A stretch of DNA of 64,000 nt from JABWBD01 sp040768665 (GTDB taxonomy: Bacteria; Planctomycetota; Planctomycetia; Pirellulales; Thermoguttaceae): positions 248,001 through 312,000 of the forward strand of contig JAXGMN010000008.1 in NCBI GenBank assembly GCA_040768665.1, in the 5' to 3' direction. How positions within the stretch are numbered: the first letter of the stretch is position 1; every line of letters begins with the position of its first letter. The notes under the pieces were generated by a model that saw only the letters and a program-made list of their open reading frames with translations, made no database searches and had not been told where the DNA came from. Shown piece after piece: positions 8,179 through 16,515 of this stretch. The translations under genes were made by a program, and so were the position numbers.

Positions 8179-9588
8179 ATGCGCGACGAAGAACAAATTC
8201 TTCCAAACGGGAATCCCTCGTCCTTGGGAACCGCAATGTCGCGGCGGCGGTTCTTGGCCCGAATGGGCCAGGCTGCCGGCGCAGTCGCGGCGCCCCTGTT
8301 TGTGCCTGGGGCCGTCTTGGGCTTCAACGGCCAGACAGCGCCCAGCAACCGCATTGGCATCGGTTTCATCGGGTTGGGCCGACAGGCCATTCACGCAAAC
8401 CTGTCGGTCTTCATGCGATCCGGCTACTGCCAGACCGTAGCCTTATGCGATGTCGATTCCTGGCGGCTGCGCGTGGAGGGAGTTTCCAACATCGCCGCGG
8501 TGGCAAAAAAGAACCAGTGGGATGTGGCACTCTTGAAAGACACGTTTCGCACCACCGATTTCCGGGAAGTGCTCGCCCGCAAGGACGTCGACGCCGTGAT
8601 GATCAGTACGCCCGATCATTGGCATGTGCCGATCGCGCTGGCCGCGATCCAAGCCGGCAAGGACGTTGCACTCGAAAAGCCGATTGGACTGGCGATCGCC
8701 CACGGCAGAGTGTTGGCCGACGCCGCGGCCCGCTCGAAGATCGTTTTCCGCACCGACAGCAATTGGCGATCCGAACCGGAGTTGTTCCGAGTGGCGGGCC
8801 TGGTCCGGACGGGCAAGATCGGCCAACTGAAGAGGATCCGTTTCGCGGTGCCCATCTATCCCGTTCCAACGCCCAACGAAACGACCATGCCGGTTCCGAA
8901 GACGTTGGACTACGAAATGTGGCAAGGCCCGGCCCAGCGGCGCCCCTACACGGAGGAGCGAGTTCATCCACCCGAGAAGATCGGGCGGCCCGGCTGGTAC
9001 AACAATCGCCTCTACTGCGACGGAGCCATCTGCAATTGGGGCCACCATCCGGCCGACCTTGTCCAATGGGTCAACGGCACCGAGCGGAGCGGTCCGGTGG
9101 AAGTGGAGGGTCACGGGCCGTTTCCGCCGGCCGACCGGCTCTTCAACGTCCTCGAAGAGTTCCAGGTCCGTTACCGCTATGCGAACGGCGTCGAGGCAGA
9201 CTACATCGGCCGCAAAGAGTATCCCGACGGCGAAGGATACATACGGTTTGAGGGAACCGAAGGATGGATTTGCGGTTGGCGAAGCCCCAATCGGATTGAT
9301 GCAGAGCCGAAGTCCATTCTGAATGCCGAAGTCAAGCACGAGGAGTTCCCGTTCCTGTTGAGAAACGAAAAGACGGATTTTATCGAATGCATCCACTCGC
9401 GGGCCCGGACACTCGAAGACGCCGAAGTGGGACATCGGGCCAGCAGCTTGGTGCAATTGGGCTACATCGCGTGCCAGTTGGGAAGGAAACTGGCCTGGGA
9501 TCCCGTGAAAGAAGAAGTCCCCGGCGATGACGAAGCGAATCGGCTGGTTCGCGGCCAACCAGGACTGCCTCCGTGGTCGATCACCTAG
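8179..9588 (+). CDS. Tat-exported Gfo/Idh/MocA-family oxidoreductase
   Basis: The protein has 469 residues, with its start chosen for the GGAG site eight bases upstream. A twin-arginine leader (SRRRFLARMG at residues 21-30, then an Ala-rich core) should send it folded to the periplasm. A second in-frame ATG just before this motif (8236) is an alternative start. The nucleotide-binding fold follows: IGIGFIGLGRQA, then ALCDVD, STPDHWHVPIAL and the conserved EKPIGLAI (the usual 'EKP' lysine motif). The C-terminal domain carries WYNNRLYCDGAICNWGHHPADL-type residues, as in secreted planctomycete members. These proteins carry bound NAD(P) and act on sugars or sugar acids. The exact substrate cannot be inferred. 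A DUF1080 gene follows, a common planctomycete partner. Confidence 0.85.
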   Translation: MRDEEQILPNGNPSSLGTAMSRRRFLARMGQAAGAVAAPLFVPGAVLGFNGQTAPSNRIGIGFIGLGRQAIHANLSVFMRSGYCQTVALCDVDSWRLRVEGVSNIAAVAKKNQWDVALLKDTFRTTDFREVLARKDVDAVMISTPDHWHVPIALAAIQAGKDVALEKPIGLAIAHGRVLADAAARSKIVFRTDSNWRSEPELFRVAGLVRTGKIGQLKRIRFAVPIYPVPTPNETTMPVPKTLDYEMWQGPAQRRPYTEERVHPPEKIGRPGWYNNRLYCDGAICNWGHHPADLVQWVNGTERSGPVEVEGHGPFPPADRLFNVLEEFQVRYRYANGVEADYIGRKEYPDGEGYIRFEGTEGWICGWRSPNRIDAEPKSILNAEVKHEEFPFLLRNEKTDFIECIHSRARTLEDAEVGHRASSLVQLGYIACQLGRKLAWDPVKEEVPGDDEANRLVRGQPGLPPWSIT

Positions 9589-9875
9589 CACCAAACGGTT
9601 TTTCCGGCTGTTGGCATTTACTTTCGGATGTCGCGAATGCCCGCGGCTTGTCCGCGGGATGGTTACGTTCTCTGCTACATACGCCACGATCGCCGCTATC
9701 CCCTTGGTTTCGCCCGCGGCGGCTTTGCCGCCGCGGGCGAAACCAAGGGGTGGCACGCGCGGAGGTTCCTGTAGCGGCACGCGTGAGCCTCCCGCGGACA
9801 AGCCGCGGGCATCCTTTCTAAAACCGTGCCGTGTCAAAACGGACACTTCCAGTCGAAAACACCGTTTGGTGCTAG
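9585..9875. repeat. Nested palindromic element, 291 bp, with terminal inverted repeats
   Basis: Three concentric inverted repeats are visible. The outer arms are CTAGCACCAAACGGT (9585-9599) and its complement (9861-9875). The middle arms are 22 bp, perfect, at 9637-9658 and 9790-9811. The centre is a perfect 24-bp stem at 9700-9723 and 9727-9750 with a TTT loop. The element overlaps the stop codon of the oxidoreductase at its left end. No coding capacity is apparent, so it has MITE-like form. It could also act as a very strong RNA hairpin between the two genes. Confidence 0.8.
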
Positions 9876-9916
9876 TGGGTGTGTGCCCGTGCCGAACGAG
9901 ACAGAGAGGGAAGCAA

Positions 9917-10690
9917 ATGAAAAAAACAACTCTATTGATTATCTGCCTGGTTTCGAGTTTATCCGGCCTGGCGATCGCCCAGCAGAACTGGCCGCCGTCG
10001 CCTGTGGCGACGTTCCAAGACGGCGTTTACTCCGTGCCCGACGAAAAAGGAAACGTCGTCGCCGCTTATGATCAGGGCGTGACGCGGGATCTGTGCCTGG
10101 ATGCGGAGGCCGGAAACTGGACGGACGCCCAAGGAAATCCCAATCCCGACTGGGAAATCCAAAACGGCGTAATCCGACGTCTGGGCGGTAACAAAGACCT
10201 GTTTCTCAAAGGCGAATACACCGACTTGATTCTCGAATTCGAGTTCAAGGTCCCGTTTGCCGGCAATACAGGCGTCTTTTTCCACAGTTGGAACGAGGGC
10301 GACAAGGCCAGGGGGCACGAATACCAGATCATCGACGATCCGAACCGCCCCATCCATCCGCAGCTCCCCCGCTACTTTACCGGCAGCTTCTACACGCTCT
10401 TCCATCGTTACGACGCAGCCGGTCCGGTGATTCATCTGGGGTACAACAAGGGGAAAATCATGGTCATGGGAAACCATGTCGAGCTGTGGCTTAACGACAA
10501 ACTGGCCGTCAACGTCAATGCCGAATCGCCGCTCTGGAAATGCCTGGTCAACAACAGCCGCCTTCAGGAAGACAAACGGTTCGGCCATCTCAACGGTGGG
10601 AAGATCGCGCTGCAGAATCACGACTATGAGGTCTGTTTCAGAAACGTCAAACTGACCGTTCTATCCAAGAAGGAAGTGATTCGTCCCTGA
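9917..10690 (+). CDS. Secreted DUF1080 (3-keto-disaccharide hydrolase-like) protein
   Basis: The 257-residue protein starts MKKTTLLIICLVSSLSGLAI, a signal peptide, with a GAGGG ribosome site. The long open frame upstream runs through the palindromic element and is rejected. DUF1080 features include WEIQNGVIRRLGGNKDLFLK, then YTDLILEFEFKV, NTGVFFHS, GHEYQIIDD, GNHVELWLND, and the closing GKIALQNHDYEVCFRNVKL. This lectin-like beta-sandwich family is associated with 3-keto-glucoside hydrolysis or carbohydrate binding. The oxidoreductase just upstream could plausibly supply a keto-sugar substrate, which is inference from context only. Confidence 0.85.
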   Translation: MKKTTLLIICLVSSLSGLAIAQQNWPPSPVATFQDGVYSVPDEKGNVVAAYDQGVTRDLCLDAEAGNWTDAQGNPNPDWEIQNGVIRRLGGNKDLFLKGEYTDLILEFEFKVPFAGNTGVFFHSWNEGDKARGHEYQIIDDPNRPIHPQLPRYFTGSFYTLFHRYDAAGPVIHLGYNKGKIMVMGNHVELWLNDKLAVNVNAESPLWKCLVNNSRLQEDKRFGHLNGGKIALQNHDYEVCFRNVKLTVLSKKEVIRP

Positions 10691-10879
10691 CGCCCGTACG
10701 AGCGGGCTTCGCGGGGCGGAATGTGGCATTTTTCCTACTCTTGCTGGCGGAGATGGGTTGGCGAAAGCAGAGGCGATCCGGAACTACGTGATTGCGGAAA
10801 GTCTCCACCCTCAGCAGGGCAAGAGTCAAGGTTCGCAGATCGATTTCAGGCGACGCGCCAAGCCGACAAAAGCGTCGTT

Positions 10880-12076
10880 TCACGGGGCCGGGAGGATGTC
10901 AAACTCCAGGTCAATCGGATCATACCCTTCGATCCGAAACGGCGACGGCCGCCACAGGTCTTCTTGGAGATTGTAGTAGGGTTCGGTGATCGCTTCCCGG
11001 ATTCGCTGCTCGTCGGTTTTCGCAGGATCGTAGGTGATGCGGACTTCAGCCAGTCCGGGGCCCGGCCAGGCCTCTACCCGCAGGTAGCCGGGCAGCCGGA
11101 ACAGATCGTCGCGTTCGAGGTACCAGAAGAAGAGATTCGCCCGGCCTCGGCAGGTCAGGTCGGCGACTTTCATGTCCACGCTTGCCACCCGCGCCGGCGC
11201 ATCGCCGCGGCTCTTCACGAACGAGGGCAGCGGAAACAGGTAAGATGCCGAGACGGCTCCGGCGGTGGTGGCCAGCAACAGAAGCACCAGCACCGCTTGC
11301 GGCCACCGGCGGCCGAGCCGACTCGGCGGGCCCCAGTGGAGGGCGTGAGCGCGCCGGTGCGGGCAGGCCTCGACGCAGTGAAAGCACGACACACACCTCG
11401 CCGCCGTGACCTGCTCGAGGCGATCGACGGGGATGTCCATGGGGCAGGCCGCCGTGCAGCGTCCGCAGGCGGTGCAAGCCGACGGATCGCGCTTGATCCG
11501 CGTCAGGGCGACGCGGGAGAACGGGTTGAGAACCGCGGCCAACGGGCAGAACCAGCGGCAAAAGGGCAACACGATCACCAGCGAAACCAGCCCGATCGCG
11601 GCGGAAACCACGTAAGCCCAGACGGTGATGTCGGTGCCGTGGCGGCTGATCAGGGCGTAGCAGGGATCGTAGCCGCGGAAGAGCAATTCACCGGCCCGCC
11701 AGGTGAAATAGAGGATCAGAACGAGCACCCCGTATTTCAGCCCGGAGAGTAGGCGGTCCAGCCAGGCGGGCACCTTCCATGCCGAAATCCCCAGCTTGCC
11801 GGCCGCCGATCGCAGGTACTCGGAGATGGCTCCGATCGGGCAGAGGTAACCGCAGAACGCCCGCCGCAAGAGGAGCGTCATCAACAGCGCGCCGCCGAGC
11901 ATGAAGAAATTGGAAGTTCCCAGCGAACAGATCATGTTTCCTTCGGTGGCGTAGGTATAGATTGCCTCCACGCCGCCAAAGGGACACCACCGCTCGGCGT
12001 TGCTCCCCAGCAGAAAGACCGCCACCAGCGTCAGGCCCAGAAACCCGGCCTGGATTCCTCGCCGCATCCTGGTCAT
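10880..12076 (-). CDS. Membrane-bound polyferredoxin (NapH/NosR-type) with a C-terminal HMA-like domain
   Basis: The 398-residue protein has about five to six membrane helices and the paired cytoplasmic-face Cys motifs CGYLCP (75-80) and CRWFCP (173-178) of the NapH/NosR/CcoG group. Two 4Fe-4S motifs follow: C201-x2-C-x2-C-x3-CP and C228-x2-C-x2-C-x3-CP. After another helix the C-terminal 90 residues (VADLTCRGRANLFF, then YLRVEAWPGPGLAEVRITYD) resemble a heavy-metal-associated fold, but with a single Cys instead of CxxC. It lies seven bp after the TPR gene and downstream of the metal efflux genes. It probably moves electrons across the membrane; a link to metal reduction is inferred. Confidence 0.75.
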   Translation of the reverse strand: MTRMRRGIQAGFLGLTLVAVFLLGSNAERWCPFGGVEAIYTYATEGNMICSLGTSNFFMLGGALLMTLLLRRAFCGYLCPIGAISEYLRSAAGKLGISAWKVPAWLDRLLSGLKYGVLVLILYFTWRAGELLFRGYDPCYALISRHGTDITVWAYVVSAAIGLVSLVIVLPFCRWFCPLAAVLNPFSRVALTRIKRDPSACTACGRCTAACPMDIPVDRLEQVTAARCVSCFHCVEACPHRRAHALHWGPPSRLGRRWPQAVLVLLLLATTAGAVSASYLFPLPSFVKSRGDAPARVASVDMKVADLTCRGRANLFFWYLERDDLFRLPGYLRVEAWPGPGLAEVRITYDPAKTDEQRIREAITEPYYNLQEDLWRPSPFRIEGYDPIDLEFDILPAP

Positions 12077-12083
12077 CGGAATC

Positions 12084-12932
12084 TCACGGCTGCTTTGCCG
12101 CGCATTGACCGCGCATCGGGCATCCGGCGCACCCCGCGCCGCCGCTGCACTGCGACTCCGGAATCTTCGACGGAGTCTTCAAAACCTGCTGCCACTGGTC
12201 CGTGGCGGCCAGCGACTGGAAATCCGGACACTGCGCGGCGTGGTCCCGGTAGCCGACCTGGATCGTGGGCGGAGTCGTCTCCAATACGCGTTTCAGCGTT
12301 TGGAAAGCGGCGTGCGAGTCGCCGGTGGCGGCGTACAGGCGTGCAAAGGCATAGATTGTCCGCGGCCCGGCATCGTCGGGCAGAGCTGCCTTCTCCGCAA
12401 GCTGGCGGGCTTCTTGCATCTTGCCTTGCCGAGCCAGTGCAATGCCCAACAGGACGTCGGTTGCCGGCGTCGATTGACCGGGCGGCAACTTCTGGAGCAC
12501 TTCGGCGGCTTCGGAATTGCGGCCCAGGGCCAGTTCCGTCTCGGCGAGCATTGTTGCCGACGACGCGTTGTTCAGCCGAGCATGGATCTGGCGATCCAGC
12601 GCGGCCGCTTCTTCGAGCAATCCCCGCGTCACATAGAAGGAATGGAGCGCCCGAGCGGTGTATTCCCATCGCTGGGGATCCTGCTCGGAGGCGAGTTGCT
12701 GGCGAAGCTGAATAACGCGCCGCACCATCGCATACTGCTGCAAGTACTGCTGGTTGTCGCGGTCGGCGCGAGCGGCCGAAGCAAACGCGTCCAAGGCTTG
12801 ATCGAATTCTCCTCTGGCCAGCAGGGCCTCTCCCCGGGCATATTCCTCGGCGGCCGATGCCGCCAGCACGGCCGCCGGCATCGTCGCCAATGCCATCAGA
12901 ACGAGTCCGAATCCGAGATTCGCCGCTTTCAT
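12084..12932 (-). CDS. Exported TPR protein with Cys-rich C-terminus
   Basis: The start at 12932 follows an excellent AGGAGGAG site and opens MKAANLGFGLVLMALATMPA, a signal peptide, giving 282 residues. Helical TPR-like repeats fill the body (YARGEALLARGEFDQALDAF; LLGIALARQGKMQEARQLA; FARLYAATGDSHAAFQTLKR). The C-terminus carries five cysteines in a short span (CSGGAGCAGCPMRGQC), preceded by one more in AAQCPDF. The Cys pattern could bind metal or an iron-sulfur cluster. It precedes the membrane ferredoxin by seven bp, so the two are probably one operon and may work as a pair. Confidence 0.75.
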   Translation of the reverse strand: MKAANLGFGLVLMALATMPAAVLAASAAEEYARGEALLARGEFDQALDAFASAARADRDNQQYLQQYAMVRRVIQLRQQLASEQDPQRWEYTARALHSFYVTRGLLEEAAALDRQIHARLNNASSATMLAETELALGRNSEAAEVLQKLPPGQSTPATDVLLGIALARQGKMQEARQLAEKAALPDDAGPRTIYAFARLYAATGDSHAAFQTLKRVLETTPPTIQVGYRDHAAQCPDFQSLAATDQWQQVLKTPSKIPESQCSGGAGCAGCPMRGQCAAKQP

Positions 12933-13302
12933 CGTCTCCTCCTTTGGCAGAGAGTCGTCTGTCGAGGCTGGCACGGCTCGCCCTCGACCAAAGTACTGTC
13001 TTAGCAGGTTTGCCGCCCGCTTGCCAGACCGCCCACCTGTGCCACGATTTCCCGTAACCGCTCGCCGCGAAAGAGAGGGGGCAATTCTGCTCTCGCAAGT
13101 CGCCCCGCCACGATCGTTTCCGCCAGAAACGGCCTGCGGAGGAGTTGAAAACGAGAACGCCCCCCACCCTTTCCGACCCCTCCATGGCCCCGTTTCTCCT
13201 TCGTGCGACTATGCCCTGTACCGGCCAAACTTGCAGCCTCTCTTTGGCTGCCACCATGCTTCTGCCACAATTTGTGCAGAGCGACGAATCGAGCATCACC
13301 CG
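12933..13302. other. Intergenic region between the efflux operon and the TPR-ferredoxin pair
   Basis: I see no supported gene on either strand. The length suggests that the TPR-ferredoxin pair has its own promoter here. I found no clear terminator hairpin with a T-run after the efflux gene, so read-through from upstream is also possible. Confidence 0.35.
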
Positions 13303-16300
13303 CTACGAAGTCGTTCGCGGTATCCTGACTGGTAGATGGGGTGCAGGGACCGGCCCTGGTTCCCCGTGCATCGTTTCTTCGCGAACCCCCGATTCGGGTC
13401 GATCGTCGCCGCTTTCAAGATGAGGTGAATTGAGGTCAAAGAAACGGTAAATGGCCGGCAAGACGAACAGGGTGAGCAGGGTCGACGTGACGAGGCCCCC
13501 GATGACCACGGTGGCCAGCGGCCGTTGCACTTCGGCACCCATGCCTTGGTTCAGTGCCATCGGCACGAATCCCAGCCCTGCGACCAGGGCCGTCATGAGC
13601 ACCGGACGCAGGCGGACGAGGGCGCCTTCGTACACGGCATCGCCCGCGGGCATGCCCGCGCGCCGCAACTCGAGAATATAGCTGACCAGCACGACGCCGT
13701 TGAGCACGGCCACCCCCGACAGCGCGATGAATCCTACGCCCGCGGAAATCGAGAACGGCAACCCGGCGACCTGGAGCGCAAAGATGCCCCCGGTGGCCGC
13801 GATCGGCACGTTGAGGAAGATCAGCAGGGCGAGTCTCGCCGAGTTGAATGCGGCAAACAGCAGGGCGAAGATCAGCAGCAGGGCCAACGGCACGGCGATC
13901 GCGAGCCGCCGGCTGGCTTCTTGAAGATTCTTGAATTGGCCGCCCCAGGCGAGATGGTAGCCGGCCGGCAGCGTCACGCGGTCGGCGACCGCCGCCTGGG
14001 CTTCGGCCACAAAGCCGGCCAGGTCGCGTCCGCGGACGTTGCACTGGATCAGCGTCCGGCGGCAGACCGCATCGCGGCTGATCTGCGCGGGGCCGTCCTC
14101 CTCGATCAGTTCGGCAAGTTGTTCGAGCGGGATATAGCGGCCCCGGGCATCGGCAATGTGGATCCGGCGAAGGTGTTCGAGATTGCCGCGCCACCGGGGC
14201 GCCAAGCGGACCCGCAGAGGAAACCGCCGCTGGCCCTCATACACCTGGTCCACATCGACGCCGCCGATCGCCTCGACCACTTCGAGCGCCTGCCGCGCGT
14301 TGATCCCGTGGCGGGCGAGCTGATCGCGCTTGATCCGGACCTTGAGATAGGGCAGTCCCGCCACGCGTTCCGCCCCGACATCGGCCGCGCCGGGAATCGT
14401 TTCCAGCACGGCGGCGATCTCCTGCCCCTTGGCGACGAGCGTTTTCAGGTCCTCGCCGTAGAGGCTGATCCCTACGTCGGCTCGGACTCCGGCGATCAAC
14501 TCTTGCACGCGCAATTCGATCGGCTGGGAGAAGCTGTAGGCGTTGGCGGAGGTCTGGGCGGCGAGTGCCTCTTCCATGGCCTCCACCAGGGCTTCCTTGG
14601 ACGCAAAGCCGACCCACTCGTTGCGCGGTTTGAGATTGATGATGATGTCCGTGAGGTTGACGGTCATCGGATCGGTGGCGATTTCAGGGCGGCCGGTCTT
14701 CGAGATCACCGACTCGACCGGCTGGAACTCGCGCAACACCCGTTCCACCTCGCCGGTCATCACCACCGACGACTCGAGCGAGGCACTGGGGAGCCGCACC
14801 GCCTGGATCGCCAGGGCCCCTTCGTCCAACCGGGGCACGAACTCCGCCCCGAGATTCCGCACGATCAACAGACCGACGGCGAACAATGCCGCGCCGGCCA
14901 GCGACACCTTGAGCGGCCGGGCCATGGCCGCCCGCAGCAAAGGGGCGTAGACGCTCTTGGCCTTGCGGATCAGCCAGGCTTCCCGTTCCCGCACGCCCCG
15001 CCGCAGAAACATCGAGACGAGCACGGGCATGAGCGTCAGCGACAGGACCAGGGCGGTCGCCAGCGCGAAGATTACCGTCCAAGCCATCGGCCGGAACATC
15101 TTGCTCTCGATCCCGCCGAGCGTGAGGATCGGCAGGTAGACGAGCATGATGATCCCTACGCCGAAGACGACCGGGCGGGCCACCTGGTGGCAGGCGGAGC
15201 GGAGCACCTCCAGCGGCACCTCAACGAGCTTCCCGCGATCGTGGCCGTACTGCGACAATCGGCGGATCTGGTTTTCGACCATCACGACGGAGCCGTCGAC
15301 GATCAGGCCGAAATCGATGGCGCCGAGGCTCATGAGAGTCCCCGACAATCCGGCCCAGAGCATGCCCACGAAGCCGCCGAGCATCGACAGCGGCACGGCA
15401 AGGGCGACGATCAGCCCGGCGCGGAGATTGCCCAAGAGCACCAGGAGCACCACGACGACCAGAATCCCGCCTTCGACCAGGTTGATGGTGGCGGTGCGGA
15501 TCGTGCGGCGGACCAGGTCGGTCCGGTCGTAAAACGGCTCGATGACCACTCCCTCGGGAAGCGATTGCTGGATCTCCTCGGTCCTGCTCTTCACGCGATC
15601 GACGACGATCCGCGCGTTTTCGCCGGCCAGGAGCATGACCACGCCGATGACGCACTCGCCCGGCTGGTCGCGAGTGACGGCCCCCTGGCGAACCATGGGC
15701 GCCAGGCGGACCTCGCCGATGTCGCGGACCAGCAGCGGAGTGCCTTCGGCGTTGGCCCTGAGCACGACGTTCTCGATGTCGCGGGCGTCGCTGAGCAGCC
15801 CTTCGCCCCGGACGACCCGCTGCTCTTCGAAGTGGACCAGGTACGCGCCGCCGGCGTTGGAGTTGTTCTCCCGCAGCGCCTCGAGGACCCCGCTGAGCGA
15901 GATGCCGAAATCCTGCAGCTTCTGCGGATCGACTTGGACCTCGTAGGTTTTCAGTTCGCCGCCGAAGGTGTTCACTTCGACGACCCCCGGCACACCGCGG
16001 AGTTGGTAGGCGATCTGCCAGTCGAGGATCTCGCGAAGCTCCATGGGCGAATGATGATAGCCGGGCGCCGATCGGACCTCGAACTGGTAGATCTCTCCCA
16101 GTCCCGTGCTGATCGGCCCGATCTCGGGCGAACCAATTCCCGCCGGGATGCTGTCGCGGGCATCGACGAGACGCTCGCCGATCATCTGGCGGGCCCAATA
16201 GATATCGGTGCCCTCGCGAAACACGACGGTGACCGCCGAAAGGCCGAACTGCGAGACCGAGCGGATCTCCTCGACGCGAGGGATGCCGTTCATCGCGGCT

Positions 16301-16509
16301 TCGATGGGGAACGTGATGAACCGCTCGATCTCTTCAGCGCCCAAGGCGGGGGCGTTGGTGAGGACCTGCACCTGGACGTTCGTCACGTCGGGGACGGCGT
16401 CGATGGGTAGATGCACCATCGACCAGATTCCCGCCGCGACGAGAAGGGCGGTGGCCAGGAGGACAGCGAAGCGGTTGTTGAGCGACCAGTCGATCAGTGT
16501 ATGGATCAT
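13303..16509 (-). CDS. czcA: Heavy-metal RND efflux pump inner-membrane subunit (CzcA/CusA family)
   Basis: The 1068-residue protein matches the length and layout of HME-RND pumps. It begins MIHTLIDWSLNNRFAVLLAT and continues HLPIDAVPDVTNVQVQVLTN, the family's conserved opening. The fourth membrane helix carries DFGLIVDGSVVMVEN (near residues 398-411), with the Asp, Asp and Glu of the HME proton relay. Twelve membrane segments in two halves are expected, with large periplasmic loops, as in RND proteins. It lies six bp after the membrane-fusion gene. Substrate (Cu/Ag versus Co/Zn/Cd) cannot be settled by eye, so the symbol denotes the family. The C-terminal 30 residues are a hydrophilic extension. 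Confidence 0.92.
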   Translation of the reverse strand: MIHTLIDWSLNNRFAVLLATALLVAAGIWSMVHLPIDAVPDVTNVQVQVLTNAPALGAEEIERFITFPIEAAMNGIPRVEEIRSVSQFGLSAVTVVFREGTDIYWARQMIGERLVDARDSIPAGIGSPEIGPISTGLGEIYQFEVRSAPGYHHSPMELREILDWQIAYQLRGVPGVVEVNTFGGELKTYEVQVDPQKLQDFGISLSGVLEALRENNSNAGGAYLVHFEEQRVVRGEGLLSDARDIENVVLRANAEGTPLLVRDIGEVRLAPMVRQGAVTRDQPGECVIGVVMLLAGENARIVVDRVKSRTEEIQQSLPEGVVIEPFYDRTDLVRRTIRTATINLVEGGILVVVVLLVLLGNLRAGLIVALAVPLSMLGGFVGMLWAGLSGTLMSLGAIDFGLIVDGSVVMVENQIRRLSQYGHDRGKLVEVPLEVLRSACHQVARPVVFGVGIIMLVYLPILTLGGIESKMFRPMAWTVIFALATALVLSLTLMPVLVSMFLRRGVREREAWLIRKAKSVYAPLLRAAMARPLKVSLAGAALFAVGLLIVRNLGAEFVPRLDEGALAIQAVRLPSASLESSVVMTGEVERVLREFQPVESVISKTGRPEIATDPMTVNLTDIIINLKPRNEWVGFASKEALVEAMEEALAAQTSANAYSFSQPIELRVQELIAGVRADVGISLYGEDLKTLVAKGQEIAAVLETIPGAADVGAERVAGLPYLKVRIKRDQLARHGINARQALEVVEAIGGVDVDQVYEGQRRFPLRVRLAPRWRGNLEHLRRIHIADARGRYIPLEQLAELIEEDGPAQISRDAVCRRTLIQCNVRGRDLAGFVAEAQAAVADRVTLPAGYHLAWGGQFKNLQEASRRLAIAVPLALLLIFALLFAAFNSARLALLIFLNVPIAATGGIFALQVAGLPFSISAGVGFIALSGVAVLNGVVLVSYILELRRAGMPAGDAVYEGALVRLRPVLMTALVAGLGFVPMALNQGMGAEVQRPLATVVIGGLVTSTLLTLFVLPAIYRFFDLNSPHLESGDDRPESGVREETMHGEPGPVPAPHLPVRIPRTTS

Positions 16510-16515
16510 GGCTTG

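Noticed and set aside
13525..16410. Open plus-strand frame of 961 codons opposite czcA
   Set aside because: It is the antisense shadow of a clear RND gene in GC-rich DNA; composition is Arg/Gln/His/Asp-rich and no family or ribosome site was seen.
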